Positions 1 through 7,924 of a stretch of DNA of 64,000 nt are shown here, one piece after another; the stretch's first letter is position 1, and every line of letters starts with the position of its first letter. Both the position numbers and the translations under genes were made by a program. This DNA comes from Caulobacter radicis. Its GTDB lineage: Bacteria > Pseudomonadota > Alphaproteobacteria > Caulobacterales > Caulobacteraceae. The notes under the pieces were generated by a model. That model did not search any database. It was not told the DNA's origin and saw only the letters and a program-made list of their open reading frames with translations. The DNA is taken from positions 16,568 through 80,567 of the forward strand of contig NZ_QDKO01000044.1 of NCBI RefSeq assembly GCF_003094615.1, given 5' to 3'.

Positions 1-200
1 TCGAACTTGTCCTTCAGTTCGATTTCCTTGGCGACGCTGACGCCGTCCTTGGTGATGCGCGGGGCGCCGAAACTCTTGTCGATGACGACGTTGCGGCCCT
101 TGGGGCCCAGGGTGACCTTGACCGCATCGGCCAGGATGTCGACGCCACGCAGCATGCGGTCGCGCGCGTCGGATGAGAACTTTACTTCCTTGGCAGCCAT
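1..200 (-). CDS. groEL: Chaperonin GroEL, N-terminal 66 residues (cut by window edge)
   Basis: ATP-driven folding chamber of the cytosol, partner of GroES. The visible start (MAAKEVKFSSDARDRMLRGV) and the run VTLGPKGRNVVIDKSFGAP with TKDGVSVAKEIEL are the conserved GroEL equatorial-domain N-terminus, including the ATP-binding LGPKG. The ATG at 198-200 is preceded by an AGAGGAG-type ribosome site. It lies 52 bp downstream of groES, so the two form a groESL operon. The rest runs off the left edge. Whether this is the housekeeping copy or a second copy cannot be decided here. Confidence 0.97.
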   Translation of the reverse strand, partial: MAAKEVKFSSDARDRMLRGVDILADAVKVTLGPKGRNVVIDKSFGAPRITKDGVSVAKEIELKDKF

Positions 201-252
201 GGTTCCTACTCCTCTCGGTTGGGCTGTCAGTGGACGGAAATGGGATGGCGAA

Positions 253-567
253 TTAGGCGGCCTTCTTGAGCGTCGCCTCCGTCTCCAGAACGCCGAGGAT
301 ATCGCTCTCCTTCATGATCAGCAGGTCCTCGCCATCGATCTTGATCTCCGTGCCGGACCACTTGCCGAACAGGACGCGATCGCCGGCCTTGAGGTCCAGC
401 GCGACCAGCTTGCCGGCGTCATCGCGGGCGCCGGGGCCGACGGCGACCACCTGGCCCTGCTGGGGCTTTTCCTTGGCGGTGTCGGGGATGATGATGCCGC
501 CCGAGGTCTTCTCCTCGGCCTCGATGCGGCGGACGACCACACGGTCGTGCAAGGGGCGGAAATGCAT
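253..567 (-). CDS. groES: Co-chaperonin GroES (104 aa)
   Basis: Forms the heptameric lid of the GroEL chamber. It starts MHFRPLHDRVVVRRIEAEEK and has the mobile loop KTSGGIIIPDTAKEK (about residues 20-34) and the GDRVLFGKWSGTEIK core, at close to the normal GroES length (about 96-105). I chose the ATG at 565-567 because a GGAGGT ribosome site sits just upstream; the longer reading frame lacks one. First gene of groESL, transcribed from a heat-shock-type promoter at 636-663. I see no CIRCE element upstream. Confidence 0.97.
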   Translation of the reverse strand: MHFRPLHDRVVVRRIEAEEKTSGGIIIPDTAKEKPQQGQVVAVGPGARDDAGKLVALDLKAGDRVLFGKWSGTEIKIDGEDLLIMKESDILGVLETEATLKKAA

Positions 568-635
568 GCATAACCTCCAGATGCAAAACAGAATGTGATG
601 GGTCCACCGGGCTCGCACCTAGCGGACGGACGTCA

Positions 636-663
636 AGCTAGGCGGCGCCGAAGAGGCTTCAAG
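636..663 (-). promoter_or_regulatory. Sigma-32-type heat-shock promoter of groESL
   Basis: On the minus strand, CTTGAAG (657-663) is followed, 17 nt after CTTG, by CCTAGCT (636-642). This fits the alphaproteobacterial RpoH pattern CTTG-N17/18-CYTATNT with one mismatch. It lies about 70 bp upstream of groES. The same architecture precedes hsp20 at 1256-1283. Confidence 0.7.
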
Positions 664-893
664 AGCCCGCGGTGAAAATTTTTCGACGGGGTTGGATCCG
701 CCCCTGGCGGCCGTTTGCGATGGTCCCTGACGGCTTGACGCTTCCAGCGCCTGGGCCAAAAAATCAGCGCACGCGAATGCGCGTGATCGGCGTTCGCTGA
801 CGGGAAAGGATCAAAGAACAGGAGGTTCGATTTGCCCCGCGCCCGTGTCTCTAACGCCAAGCGCCTGGTCGCTATCGCCTGAGGACGCCGCCC

Positions 894-1160
894 ATGGACA
901 GGGATTTTCTCAAGCAGCTCGACGGCTACGGCCTGGCGACCGCCCAAATCCACTACTATCGGCTCGACTATCCGGCCGTGCTTCAGCTCTACGTCTGGCA
1001 GGAATACGACCTTGCTCCGCGCTTTCCCATGCTGCAGGCCTTTCTCGACCATTGGCGGCGCGAGATCGAAGCCGCGCTGCACTCGGTCCAGGTCGCCCAC
1101 CATCGATTGATCGGTCCGTCGGAGTGGCGAGCCGTCAATGGCGTGATCTCGCTGCATTAG
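894..1160 (+). CDS. usg: Usg-family protein (88 aa)
   Basis: Small alphaproteobacterial protein of the Usg family; biochemical function not established to my knowledge. The family signature is clear: LKQLDGYGLATAQIHYY, then LYVWQEYDLAPRFPMLQAFL, a WRREIEAALHSVQVAHHRLI helix and the ending EWRAVNGVISLH. The length matches the family. It is divergent from groESL and upstream of hsp20. A lost or relocated copy is possible, since usg is often found near tryptophan genes, which are absent here. Confidence 0.85.
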   Translation: MDRDFLKQLDGYGLATAQIHYYRLDYPAVLQLYVWQEYDLAPRFPMLQAFLDHWRREIEAALHSVQVAHHRLIGPSEWRAVNGVISLH

Positions 1161-1255
1161 CCCCCGGCAAGCCATGCGCGGTGGCTCGGCTCCGCCTTGG
1201 CTTTGGGCCCGGTGACACCTTGGTTCACGGATCGAAAAATTTCTGATGCGAGCGT

Positions 1256-1283
1256 CTTGACGCGTTTCGGCCGTGTCCTAATT
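1256..1283 (+). promoter_or_regulatory. Sigma-32-type heat-shock promoter of hsp20
   Basis: CTTG (1256-1259), 17 nt, then CCTAATT (1277-1283): one mismatch from CTTG-N17/18-CYTATNT, with the same spacing as the groES promoter. It lies about 100 bp upstream of the Hsp20 start. Confidence 0.65.
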
Positions 1284-1381
1284 CATCGCCTGCTTGCCGG
1301 GCGCCGACAGGGCCTGGCCCTGGGGCGCATAGCGCGTGGCTCGGCGCCCCTCATGTCCAACTTGCTTTCGAGGAGATGGAA

Positions 1382-1864
1382 ATGAGCACTGTTTTTGATT
1401 TCAGCCCTCTCTACAGCTCCATGATCGGTGTGGATCGCATGGTCGATCTCGTCGAGACCGCGCTCCGCACCGAGGCGAGCGCCAGCTATCCTCCGTTCGA
1501 CATCGAGAAAACCGGCGAGACCGCCTACCGCATTTCGCTGGCGGTCGCGGGCTTCGCGCCGAAGGATCTCGAGGTCGTGGCCCAGCCGAACCTCCTGGTG
1601 ATCAAGGGCCGAAGGGCGGCGAACGAAGACCAGGGCGCGCGAACCTTCCTTCACCAGGGCCTGGCCCACCGCGCGTTCGAGCGCCGGTTCGAGCTGGCCG
1701 ACTATGTCGTGGTCAAGGACGCCGTCCATGCCCATGGCGTCTTGTCGATCGATCTGGTCCGCGAGGTGCCCGAGGCCTTGAAGCCCAAGCAGATTGCGAT
1801 CGGGGTCGGCGCGCGCCAGCAGGCGCTGGAGCTCAAGCCGGCCAAGACGCGCAAGGCCGCGTAA
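1382..1864 (+). CDS. Small heat-shock protein, Hsp20/IbpA type (160 aa)
   Basis: ATP-independent holdase that keeps unfolding proteins soluble. The N-terminal segment (FDFSPLYSSMIGVDRMVDLVE) precedes an alpha-crystallin domain at about residues 35-140: YPPFDIEKTGETAYRISLAVAGF, then DLEVVAQPNLLVIKGRR, and ending near HGVLSIDLVREVPE. I chose ATG 1382 because GAGGAG lies 7 nt upstream; the ATG at 1376 abuts the ribosome site. It is the first of a likely three-gene heat-inducible unit with the two small genes that follow. Confidence 0.95.
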   Translation: MSTVFDFSPLYSSMIGVDRMVDLVETALRTEASASYPPFDIEKTGETAYRISLAVAGFAPKDLEVVAQPNLLVIKGRRAANEDQGARTFLHQGLAHRAFERRFELADYVVVKDAVHAHGVLSIDLVREVPEALKPKQIAIGVGARQQALELKPAKTRKAA

Positions 1865-1874
1865 GGAGCTGGCC

Positions 1875-2138
1875 ATGCGCACGCATACCCATGCGAAAGA
1901 TCGGGCTCGGCCATGGCCCGTTCGGCCGGCGGTCGGCTTCCTCCACCCCTTGGAGGTGCTGAAGGATCAGGATCTCGATCTCGCCGAAAAGCGCGAAATC
2001 CTGGCGGCCTGGGCTTCCGATGCGAGCGCGGTCGAGCATCGGCCCAGTCAGAGATGGCTCTTGGGAACGCCCGCGCCTGTGCCGCTCAGCGAGGTCCTGT
2101 CCGCGCTGCGCCGCCTGGACCGCGACCTGTTCTCTTGA
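1875..2138 (+). CDS. Hypothetical protein downstream of Hsp20 (87 aa)
   Basis: Start ATG 1875, 10 bp after the hsp20 stop, with AAGGAG overlapping that stop codon, so it is probably co-transcribed and translationally coupled. The body (VGFLHPLEVLKDQDLDLAEKREILAAWASDA then PVPLSEVLSALRRLDRDL) looks like a small all-helical protein. Similar short proteins follow Hsp20 genes in alphaproteobacteria, but I know of no function. Confidence 0.7.
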   Translation: MRTHTHAKDRARPWPVRPAVGFLHPLEVLKDQDLDLAEKREILAAWASDASAVEHRPSQRWLLGTPAPVPLSEVLSALRRLDRDLFS

Positions 2139-2203
2139 GTTGGGGCGGGCGGCCGGCCAGCCGATGGTCGGCCGCCACTTCGCTCCGCTCGCTGCTTTGC
2201 GTT

Positions 2204-2461
2204 ATGACCATGCCTTGTTTCATCTTTGTCGAGCCGTCGAGCGACGGCTGGATCGTTCGCGGCGACTTCCGCGACAGTCCCCTGCAGTTCACCACCGGCG
2301 CCCGGGCCGAGCAGGCCGCGCGTGACTGGGCGCATCGCCTGGCGGACGCCGGCGAGCCTGTGGTCTTGGAGATTCGCCTGCGCGATGGCGCGCGCGCCGG
2401 CCGGTTCCTGTTTCCACCTCACGCGGCGGACACGGAAGCGGGCTTGGCACTGCGCGCTTAG
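2204..2461 (+). CDS. Small hypothetical protein (85 aa)
   Basis: Reads MTMPCFIFVEPSSDGWIVRGD..., an alternating strand-turn pattern ending in a charged helix. The start at 2204 is the only ATG near the beginning of the conserved-looking part; no strong ribosome site is visible. It resembles short DUF2188-like proteins in size and composition, but I cannot place it firmly. It ends exactly where the converging CZB gene ends (2461/2462). Confidence 0.5.
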   Translation: MTMPCFIFVEPSSDGWIVRGDFRDSPLQFTTGARAEQAARDWAHRLADAGEPVVLEIRLRDGARAGRFLFPPHAADTEAGLALRA

Positions 2462-2824
2462 CTAGGCCGCAAGCGACTCAGCCGTCGCCCGCATTCGCCT
2501 TAGGGCGGCGGCAAGGTCTGAAAGCGCCAAGGCGAAGGGCGACCCATTGCGGAGCGATTTCTGAGCCTCGGACCATTGCCCGCGATTGATTTGGTCGGCA
2601 ACCAAACCCGCCTGCTGGTGGAAGGCCCGATGGTTTTCCAGCAAGCCTAGGAAGGCATGGTTGCCGGCCCAACGCCGGGCGCCCTCGCCGTGGATCCAGC
2701 AGCCGGTGGGGCAGTGACGATCCGATCGCAAGGCGGCCAAATCGATCGGTTGTCGCTCGCTCAGAGCCGCGACGAGCGCTTCGCGGATGTGGTGATGGTT
2801 GTGTGCGTGTTCCTGAAAATCCAT
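2462..2824 (-). CDS. CZB (chemoreceptor zinc-binding) domain protein (120 aa)
   Basis: Stand-alone CZB domain, a four-helix bundle that binds Zn through three His and one Cys and can report zinc or oxidant levels. Visible ligand pattern: an N-terminal His region (HAHNHHHIREAL), CPTGCWIHGEGARRW in the middle, and the helix HAFLGLLENHRAFHQQ. In other proteins CZB is fused to chemoreceptors or diguanylate cyclases; here it is alone. ATG 2824 is favoured by AGAGG 8 nt upstream; the TTG at 2830 is too close. Confidence 0.8.
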   Translation of the reverse strand: MDFQEHAHNHHHIREALVAALSERQPIDLAALRSDRHCPTGCWIHGEGARRWAGNHAFLGLLENHRAFHQQAGLVADQINRGQWSEAQKSLRNGSPFALALSDLAAALRRMRATAESLAA

Positions 2825-2993
2825 GACCAAACCTCTCGGCTCAATCCAATGCGGGGGTTTTCGCGCAGGATGGTTGCCGGTTGGTTTTCGCTGGATCGCT
2901 GTCCACAGTTTTTGATGGTCTGATGCACGGCCCTTCTCTCGATCGCGCAGTGATTTCCCCCTGGCGAAACGTCGCGCTGTCAGATGGCGGCGG

Positions 2994-3036
2994 AAGGTCC
3001 AGTTCCTGGAGGTGCATCAAGGGCAGCAACTGGCGC
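2994..3036 (+). repeat. 43-bp dispersed repeat, copy A
   Basis: First of nine degenerate copies with two half-units: AAGGTCCAGTTCCTGGAGG and, after the spacer, GGCAGCAACTGGCGC. It sits in the 295-bp gap (2825-3119) between the CZB gene and the histidine kinase, where I see no gene. The family is described under findings. Confidence 0.65.
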
Positions 3037-3119
3037 GGGGCGGCCACGAGCGCGCAAATATCCTCTAACAAGCAGGCGCACAATTCCTGGGCGAAACGCC
3101 TTCCGACAATAGAAGAGGG

Positions 3120-4304
3120 CTAATCCTCGACCGGCATACGGAGAGTAAATCGGGTCTCGCTCGCATCCGAACTGGCCGTCAAGCTCCCATTATGGGCGCG
3201 CGCGATTTCTGAAGCGATGTAAAGGCCAAGCCCGAGACCTTGCTGTGTCGGCTTGGCCGCGGCCCGCTCGAAAGGTTGGAAAAGACGGGTAAGCGTCTTT
3301 CTAGGGATCTGCGGACCTTGATTGGCCACGGACAGTTCGAACACGCCGTGCACAGTCTTCGCCTCGACCGAAACGGGCGCGTCCCTGGCACCGTGGGTCA
3401 ACGCGTTGGCTAGAAGGTTCGAAAGGAGTTGAGCTAGCCGGGCGGGGTCGGCCGGCAGCGGCGTGGGAATATCGATGTCAGCCTCGATGACGCGCTCGGG
3501 ATGGGCTGTCCGAAGTTCAGACACGACATCGAGAAGTGCGGACCCGATTTCGCTTTCGAGAGAAAGATCGACATTGAAGCCGCCGCCGAGACGTGCGCGT
3601 GCAAAATCCATCACGTCGGAAATTAGGCCGGCCATTCGCGCGGTGCTTGTCTCCATCTGTCCGAGGATCCAATCGCTCTTCGGTCCGGTCGGGTCTTTGC
3701 GAAGCAGGCGCACGCCACCTTCGATGGCGGCCAACGGGTTGCGCAGGTCGTGGCCGAGCACGGCGATGAACTGTTCCCGGAGTTCAGAGCCGGCTCGTTC
3801 ATCTGACAGCGCCGCCTGGCTCACCGCGAGCTGGTGCTGATCCGCTAGCTTCTCACCAATCAATTCCGCGAAGATCTCAAAGGTCTCCTGCGCATCGCGA
3901 TCCGTCAGCGGGGCCGGCTCCGGATCGATTGCGCACAGGGTCCCAAAGAACTCGCCGCGGCAGAAAATGGGGACGGCAATGTAGCTTTGCAGTCCGTACA
4001 TCGCAGGTGTGGGATGATTGCTATAGATCGGGTCGGCCGCGACGTGGTCGATCACGACTGATTGGTGATGGTCGCGAACTTCGCTGCAAAGCGTCGTTTC
4101 GACCTTCAACTCGCCGCCAACCGGCAAGCCAAAGTTGATGTCGTCAGCCACCGCGCAGGCGACCCAACGATCGGCCGTGACCCGAGCGACGACCGCGTAC
4201 CCCATCCCGGTTAGGCGACATATGTTCTGCAGGATTCTGGGAACGAGACCGATCGAGGCGATCGCCGCAATATCGTCAGCGATTTCCGTCACGCCCAGGT
4301 CCAC
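3120..4304 (-). CDS. GAF-domain sensor histidine kinase (394 aa)
   Basis: Soluble two-component kinase. An N-terminal GAF domain (about residues 20-165; TLCSEVRDHHQSVVIDHV, YIAVPIFCRGEFFGTLCAID) is followed by a HisKA phosphoacceptor helix with LGHDLRNPLAAIEGG (His near 185). The C-terminal HATPase has an N box (LSNLLANALTHGA), a G1-like LSVANQGPQI and GLGLGLYIASEIA. No transmembrane segment, so it senses a cytosolic signal. The start is GTG 4304 with only a weak ribosome site. No response regulator lies next to it, so the partner is elsewhere. Confidence 0.92.
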   Translation of the reverse strand: MDLGVTEIADDIAAIASIGLVPRILQNICRLTGMGYAVVARVTADRWVACAVADDINFGLPVGGELKVETTLCSEVRDHHQSVVIDHVAADPIYSNHPTPAMYGLQSYIAVPIFCRGEFFGTLCAIDPEPAPLTDRDAQETFEIFAELIGEKLADQHQLAVSQAALSDERAGSELREQFIAVLGHDLRNPLAAIEGGVRLLRKDPTGPKSDWILGQMETSTARMAGLISDVMDFARARLGGGFNVDLSLESEIGSALLDVVSELRTAHPERVIEADIDIPTPLPADPARLAQLLSNLLANALTHGARDAPVSVEAKTVHGVFELSVANQGPQIPRKTLTRLFQPFERAAAKPTQQGLGLGLYIASEIARAHNGSLTASSDASETRFTLRMPVED

Positions 4305-4528
4305 CTCAAAGAATGGCGCGACGATGCTTGGCCTTTACGTGGAAGGCAAGACGCAACGCAGTCTCCTTGAAGATCGGTTCTGCCGCGACGACGGCGACTT
4401 CAAGGTCCACTTGCCGGAGCTGGGCCTAAGTCAGCTCCTGGCGCAGAGCGCTATGAATGAACATCGGTCCGCCACTTGAAGCGTGGCCTTAGCTGCTCCA
4501 TGTTCATGCTTTGATCCGGAGGTGCGCT

Positions 4529-4780
4529 GTGGCCAACCGAGAGCAGTCTAGCAAGGCAGCCGCGAGCAAGGCGGCCAAGGTATTGCGGGATCCGCACGCG
4601 ACCGCGGCCGCGAAAAGTGCTGCAGGCTCCACGCTCACCCAACGCGCGACCCAACTTGAGCAAACGAGCCGTTCAGCCGCGAGCGCAGCTTCTAGTGTCC
4701 TGCGTGATCCCAAATCGACAGCGGCGGAAAAGAGCGCGGCGGCTTCGGCGCTCACCCAACGAGCGAACCGGAAGTCCTAA
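4529..4780 (+). CDS. Ala-rich protein of two tandem 35-residue repeats (83 aa)
   Basis: Almost the whole protein is one motif used twice: SKAAKVLRDPHATAAAKSAA then TLTQRAT, and SAASSVLRDPKSTAAEKSAA then ALTQRAN. The repeats are Ala/Ser/Lys-rich and probably helical, with an invariant VLRDP turn. GTG 4529 is preceded by GGAGG at 8 nt. Proteins of this look are common as hypotheticals in Proteobacteria; I know of no function. It is 2 bp upstream of the next gene, so probably one operon. Confidence 0.7.
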   Translation: MANREQSSKAAASKAAKVLRDPHATAAAKSAAGSTLTQRATQLEQTSRSAASAASSVLRDPKSTAAEKSAAASALTQRANRKS

Positions 4781-4782
4781 GG

Positions 4783-5079
4783 ATGTGGATGGAAACCGCT
4801 TCGCAGGCCCTCCGGTCCGGCAAGGTTCTGGAGCTAAGGTATGACGGTTGGAGCCGCTGTGTGGAGGTTCATGCGGTGGGCTACTCGCGCGACGGAAACC
4901 CCTTGATGCGAGTCTGGCAGGTCAGCGGCGGCAGCAACAGCAATGAACCGCGCGGTTGGAAGCTCATGCGGTGTGATGAGGCTTTCACCGCGCATGTGAG
5001 CGAGAGCGCATCGCAAGCTCCGAGACCTGGTTATCGACGCGGAGACCGAGCGATGAGTCGGATTGTTTCCGAGCTCTAG
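4783..5079 (+). CDS. Hypothetical protein with WYL-like beta fold (98 aa)
   Basis: Starts MWMETASQALRSGKVLELRY, followed by VEVHAVGYSRDGNPLMRVWQ and a GWKLMRCDEA segment. This strand pattern recalls the SH3-like WYL ligand-binding fold without its DNA-binding part. No helix-turn-helix is visible. It follows the repeat protein by 2 bp. Could be a small sensor or a decayed regulator; the function call is only a fold guess. Confidence 0.6.
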   Translation: MWMETASQALRSGKVLELRYDGWSRCVEVHAVGYSRDGNPLMRVWQVSGGSNSNEPRGWKLMRCDEAFTAHVSESASQAPRPGYRRGDRAMSRIVSEL

Positions 5080-5109
5080 AGATTTGGTCAGCCGAGTTCC
5101 GCTGCGCTG

Positions 5110-5152
5110 AACGTCCCGTTTCTGGAGCGACGCCAAGTTCCGCTTCTGGCGC
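5110..5152 (+). repeat. 43-bp dispersed repeat, copy B
   Basis: One of the clearest copies: AACGTCCCGTTTCTGGAGCG then CAAGTTCCGCTTCTGGCGC. It lies in the convergent gap between the 4783 gene and the short-chain dehydrogenase, 30 bp after the former's stop. Confidence 0.7.
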
Positions 5153-5233
5153 ATTGGGGATCTGGCTGTGCAACTCTGCTTGGTCACCGCAATGCTTCAG
5201 GGACCTAGTTCGGTCCGCGGCATGTCCTGGCGG

Positions 5234-6247
5234 CTAATCTCGATGTCGTTCGACTAGCTCGACGGCCATACTCCAGAGCCTCTCGGCGTTGCCTTCGTCT
5301 ATCGAATAGCACGCCACGCCTTGAGGTGCGTCGGCGGGACGCTGTTGTTGCACGATACCCTCATTGCAATCATCGAAGTAGCGACCGCTAATCTGCGCGA
5401 CGAGTGGCGACGCCGCGAGAAGGACTGACGTTGCTGCGCCTTGCTGTGGGCTCTTCCGAAGGAGCTCCGGCGTTTTGAGGCCGCCGGTGTGTCGCTGCAG
5501 ATTGGTCGCGATGGCGCCCGGGTTCAGCGCGTTAGCGCAGATGCCGTCGCTGGCCCATCGCGACGCCATGGCGACGGCGGCCAGGACGCAGGCCGTCTTC
5601 GACTGACCGTAAGCCAGTAGAGGGTCGTAAGGGATGAAGAGGAAGTGCGGATCATCCCAGAAGACCGGCGCGAAGAGATTGCCGGTAGAACTCACCCAAA
5701 CCACACGCGCGCCATCAGCGGCGGCGAGGTGCGCTCGCAAGCCCAATGTCAGGGCGAAATGACCGAGGAAATTGGTCGCGAACTGCATCTCGCAGCCTTC
5801 AGGCGTTCGCTCCAGGCTCGGCAGCGCCATGATCCCGGCGTTGTTGACCAGAGCGTGGATCGGGCCGCTCCACGCCTCGACGAAGGCGCCAACGGACCGC
5901 AGGTCGGCGAGGTCGAGAGCGCTGACCAGAATGCGGTCATTCCCCGTCTCGCTTCTCAGGCGCACCGCGACAGCCTCCGCCGCGTCGGGATTGCGGGCTG
6001 CAATGGTGACCGTCGCGCCCGCCCTGGCAAGGCTGCGGACCGTTTCGGCTCCGATGCCGCCCGCCCCGCCAGTGACGATCATGTTCCTGCCAGACAGATC
6101 GATGCCGTCGACAACGTCGTCCGCCGTCGAGGCGAAGCTGAAGGGGGTCTTGAAAGTCGACAAGAGGTTATCCCGCGCGGTGATTGAGGATCGTGGAGGG
6201 ACAGTTCTGGCTGCCATCGCAGCTTGGCTGCGCGCGCTCTCCACCAT
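5234..6247 (-). CDS. Short-chain dehydrogenase/reductase (337 aa)
   Basis: NAD(P)-dependent oxidoreductase with a Rossmann fold: TGGAGGIG cofactor loop, NNAG, catalytic Ser in VVWVSSTG and the YGQSK Tyr-Lys pair. A longer-than-usual N-terminus (about 50 residues) precedes the fold. ATG 6247 has GGAGG 10 nt upstream; ATG 6217 would give 327 residues but has no ribosome site. It is 22 bp downstream of a carboxymuconolactone-decarboxylase-like gene and shares its ECF41-type promoter. Such oxidoreductases are a known ECF41 target class. Substrate unknown. Confidence 0.9.
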   Translation of the reverse strand: MVESARSQAAMAARTVPPRSSITARDNLLSTFKTPFSFASTADDVVDGIDLSGRNMIVTGGAGGIGAETVRSLARAGATVTIAARNPDAAEAVAVRLRSETGNDRILVSALDLADLRSVGAFVEAWSGPIHALVNNAGIMALPSLERTPEGCEMQFATNFLGHFALTLGLRAHLAAADGARVVWVSSTGNLFAPVFWDDPHFLFIPYDPLLAYGQSKTACVLAAVAMASRWASDGICANALNPGAIATNLQRHTGGLKTPELLRKSPQQGAATSVLLAASPLVAQISGRYFDDCNEGIVQQQRPADAPQGVACYSIDEGNAERLWSMAVELVERHRD

Positions 6248-6269
6248 CAGAGAGCGCCTCCAGGCCAGT

Positions 6270-6716
6270 CTAGGCCTGGGCCGCGACCGGAAGGCGGAAC
6301 GGCGCGCCAAGCCGGTTGAAGGCGTTCATTGCGGCGATGGTAATCGTCAGCTCTACCAGTTCCTTGGGCTCGAACATGGCCGAGACGGCCGCATAGGCCT
6401 CGTCCGAGGCGTGGGTCTCGCTCACCCGAGTGACCTCTTCGGCCCACGCCAGCGCCGCGCGCTCGCGCTCCGAGAACAGGTGCGGGACTTCCTCCCACAC
6501 CGGAAGCAGCATGATCTTGTCCACCGACATCGTCTTTCGCAGGTCCCGGCTGTGAAGGTCGATACAGTGGGCGCAGCCGTTGATCTGCGAGACCCTGAGG
6601 AAGACCAGGTGGATCAGCTCTTCGGGCAGGCTGGTGTTCTTGGTGACATAATGATGGACCCCGAAGAGGGCCTTCGCACCCTCGGGGGCGACCTCGTACC
6701 AAGTCAGACGCGTCAT
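6270..6716 (-). CDS. AhpD/carboxymuconolactone-decarboxylase-like protein (148 aa)
   Basis: Peroxidase/decarboxylase-fold protein with the AhpD-type redox motif NGCAHCIDLH (Cys-x-x-Cys-x-x-x-His, about residues 43-52), then FSERERAALAWAEEVTRVSE and AMNAFNRLGAPFRLP. It probably acts on reactive or hydroperoxide-like small molecules in the cytosol, but the substrate is unknown. The start has AAGGAA upstream. It is first in a two-gene unit with the SDR and is a close paralogue of the gene at 8679-9134. A perfect ECF41-type promoter lies 35 bp upstream. Confidence 0.93.
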   Translation of the reverse strand: MTRLTWYEVAPEGAKALFGVHHYVTKNTSLPEELIHLVFLRVSQINGCAHCIDLHSRDLRKTMSVDKIMLLPVWEEVPHLFSERERAALAWAEEVTRVSETHASDEAYAAVSAMFEPKELVELTITIAAMNAFNRLGAPFRLPVAAQA

Positions 6717-6750
6717 GGGATTTCCTTGTGGCTGGACGTTCGATGGAAAT

Positions 6751-6777
6751 GACGACGAAGCCGCGCCGGATGTGACA
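6751..6777 (-). promoter_or_regulatory. ECF41-type promoter of the decarboxylase-SDR operon
   Basis: Minus strand: TGTCACA (6771-6777), exactly 16 nt, then CGTC (6751-6754). This is the published ECF41 promoter pattern (TGTCACA-N16-CGTC) without mismatch. The ATG is 35 bp beyond the -10, which suits a short leader. Confidence 0.88.
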
Positions 6778-6841
6778 TGCCGCGCGCGATTTTCTGCGGC
6801 CACGTAGGTTGCGCGCCGGGAGCAGAGAGGTCGGACTGCGA

Positions 6842-7924
6842 TCAGTCGGCGACGGACGCGGACTGGGTTTCGGCGCCCTCGCGAAGCAGCAGCGCCCGTT
6901 TCCGATCAAGGCCCCAGGTGTAGCCCCAGTACCCGCCGTCGCTCTTGACCACCCGATGGCAAGGGATGGCCACCGCCAGCGGGTTGCTGGCGCAGGCGCT
7001 GGCCACGGCGCCGATGGCGCGGGGCCGACCAACGCGTCGGGCGATCTCGTCATAGGAGATCACCGACCCTGGCGGCACGGCCTGAAGCACTCGCCAGACG
7101 CGGCGCTGGAAAGCCGTGCCGCGCACGTCTAGCGGCAAGACCTGCGCGGTCGCGGGCTCCTCCACCAGCCCGACGACCTGGGCGACCAAGGCTTCATAGG
7201 CCTCATCACCGCCGATCAGGGTGGCGTGGACAAAGCGCTCCTGTAGATCCTGGAGCAAGGACTCTGCGTCGTCGCCCAGCAGGATGGCCGCGACACCAGC
7301 GTCGCTGGACGCCACGACGATCGCGCCGAGTGAGGTTTGCCCCACCGCGAACCTCAACGTCTCCCCCGCGCCGCCGGCCTGGTACTGTGTCGGCGTCATG
7401 CCCAGGGACTTGCGGGTCACGGCATAGAAGCGGCCGCTTGACCCGTATCCAGTCTCATAGATCGTCTCGGTGATCCGCCGCCCCAGCGCGAGGCTGCTCC
7501 GCATTCGCTGCGCGCGTTTTTCCTGGCCGTACGCCCTGGGGGTAAGGCCGGTCCGGGCGCGGAAGAGACGATGCAGATGACCCTCGCTGACGCCCAGCGC
7601 GTGCGCCAGGGCCGAGACGGACGGCACGCCTTCGTCGGCTTCAATCAACCGGCACGCTTCAGCGACCAGCTCGACGTTGCGGGTCGCTGGCGTGCCATCA
7701 TCGGGCCGGCAACGCCGGCAAGGGCGAAAGCCGGCGGCCTCGGCCTCTTCCTGTTGGTCGAAGAACCGTACGTTCTCCCGCTTGGGTCTTCGCGTGCCGC
7801 AGGTCGGACGACAATAGATTCCGGTCGTTGTCACGCCGCGCCAGAAGGCGCCGTCCGCCGTCGGATCACGCGCCGCCATGCGCGCCCATCGGGCGTCATC
7901 CGCGTTGTCGGCGGCGGCCGTCAT
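6842..7924 (-). CDS. ada: Bifunctional Ada: methyl-phosphotriester/O6-methylguanine methyltransferase and activator (360 aa)
   Basis: Repairs alkylated DNA and activates the adaptive response. The N-terminal zinc domain has the Cys set C38, C42, C69, C72 (TGIYCRPTCGTRRP, RPCRRCRPDD), where C38 is the methyl acceptor. An AraC-type helix-turn-helix follows (about 90-190), then the methyltransferase domain with IPCHRVVKSDGG (acceptor Cys near 322). It is coupled to the SnoaL-like gene by an ATGA overlap at 7924. No Ada box is obvious upstream. It could be swept into the ECF41 neighbourhood by chance. Confidence 0.95.
   Translation of the reverse strand: MTAAADNADDARWARMAARDPTADGAFWRGVTTTGIYCRPTCGTRRPKRENVRFFDQQEEAEAAGFRPCRRCRPDDGTPATRNVELVAEACRLIEADEGVPSVSALAHALGVSEGHLHRLFRARTGLTPRAYGQEKRAQRMRSSLALGRRITETIYETGYGSSGRFYAVTRKSLGMTPTQYQAGGAGETLRFAVGQTSLGAIVVASSDAGVAAILLGDDAESLLQDLQERFVHATLIGGDEAYEALVAQVVGLVEEPATAQVLPLDVRGTAFQRRVWRVLQAVPPGSVISYDEIARRVGRPRAIGAVASACASNPLAVAIPCHRVVKSDGGYWGYTWGLDRKRALLLREGAETQSASVAD

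Noticed and set aside
568..720. CIRCE (HrcA) operator upstream of groES
   Set aside because: No TTAGCACTC-N9-GAGTGCTAA or recognisable variant; only the sigma-32-like boxes.
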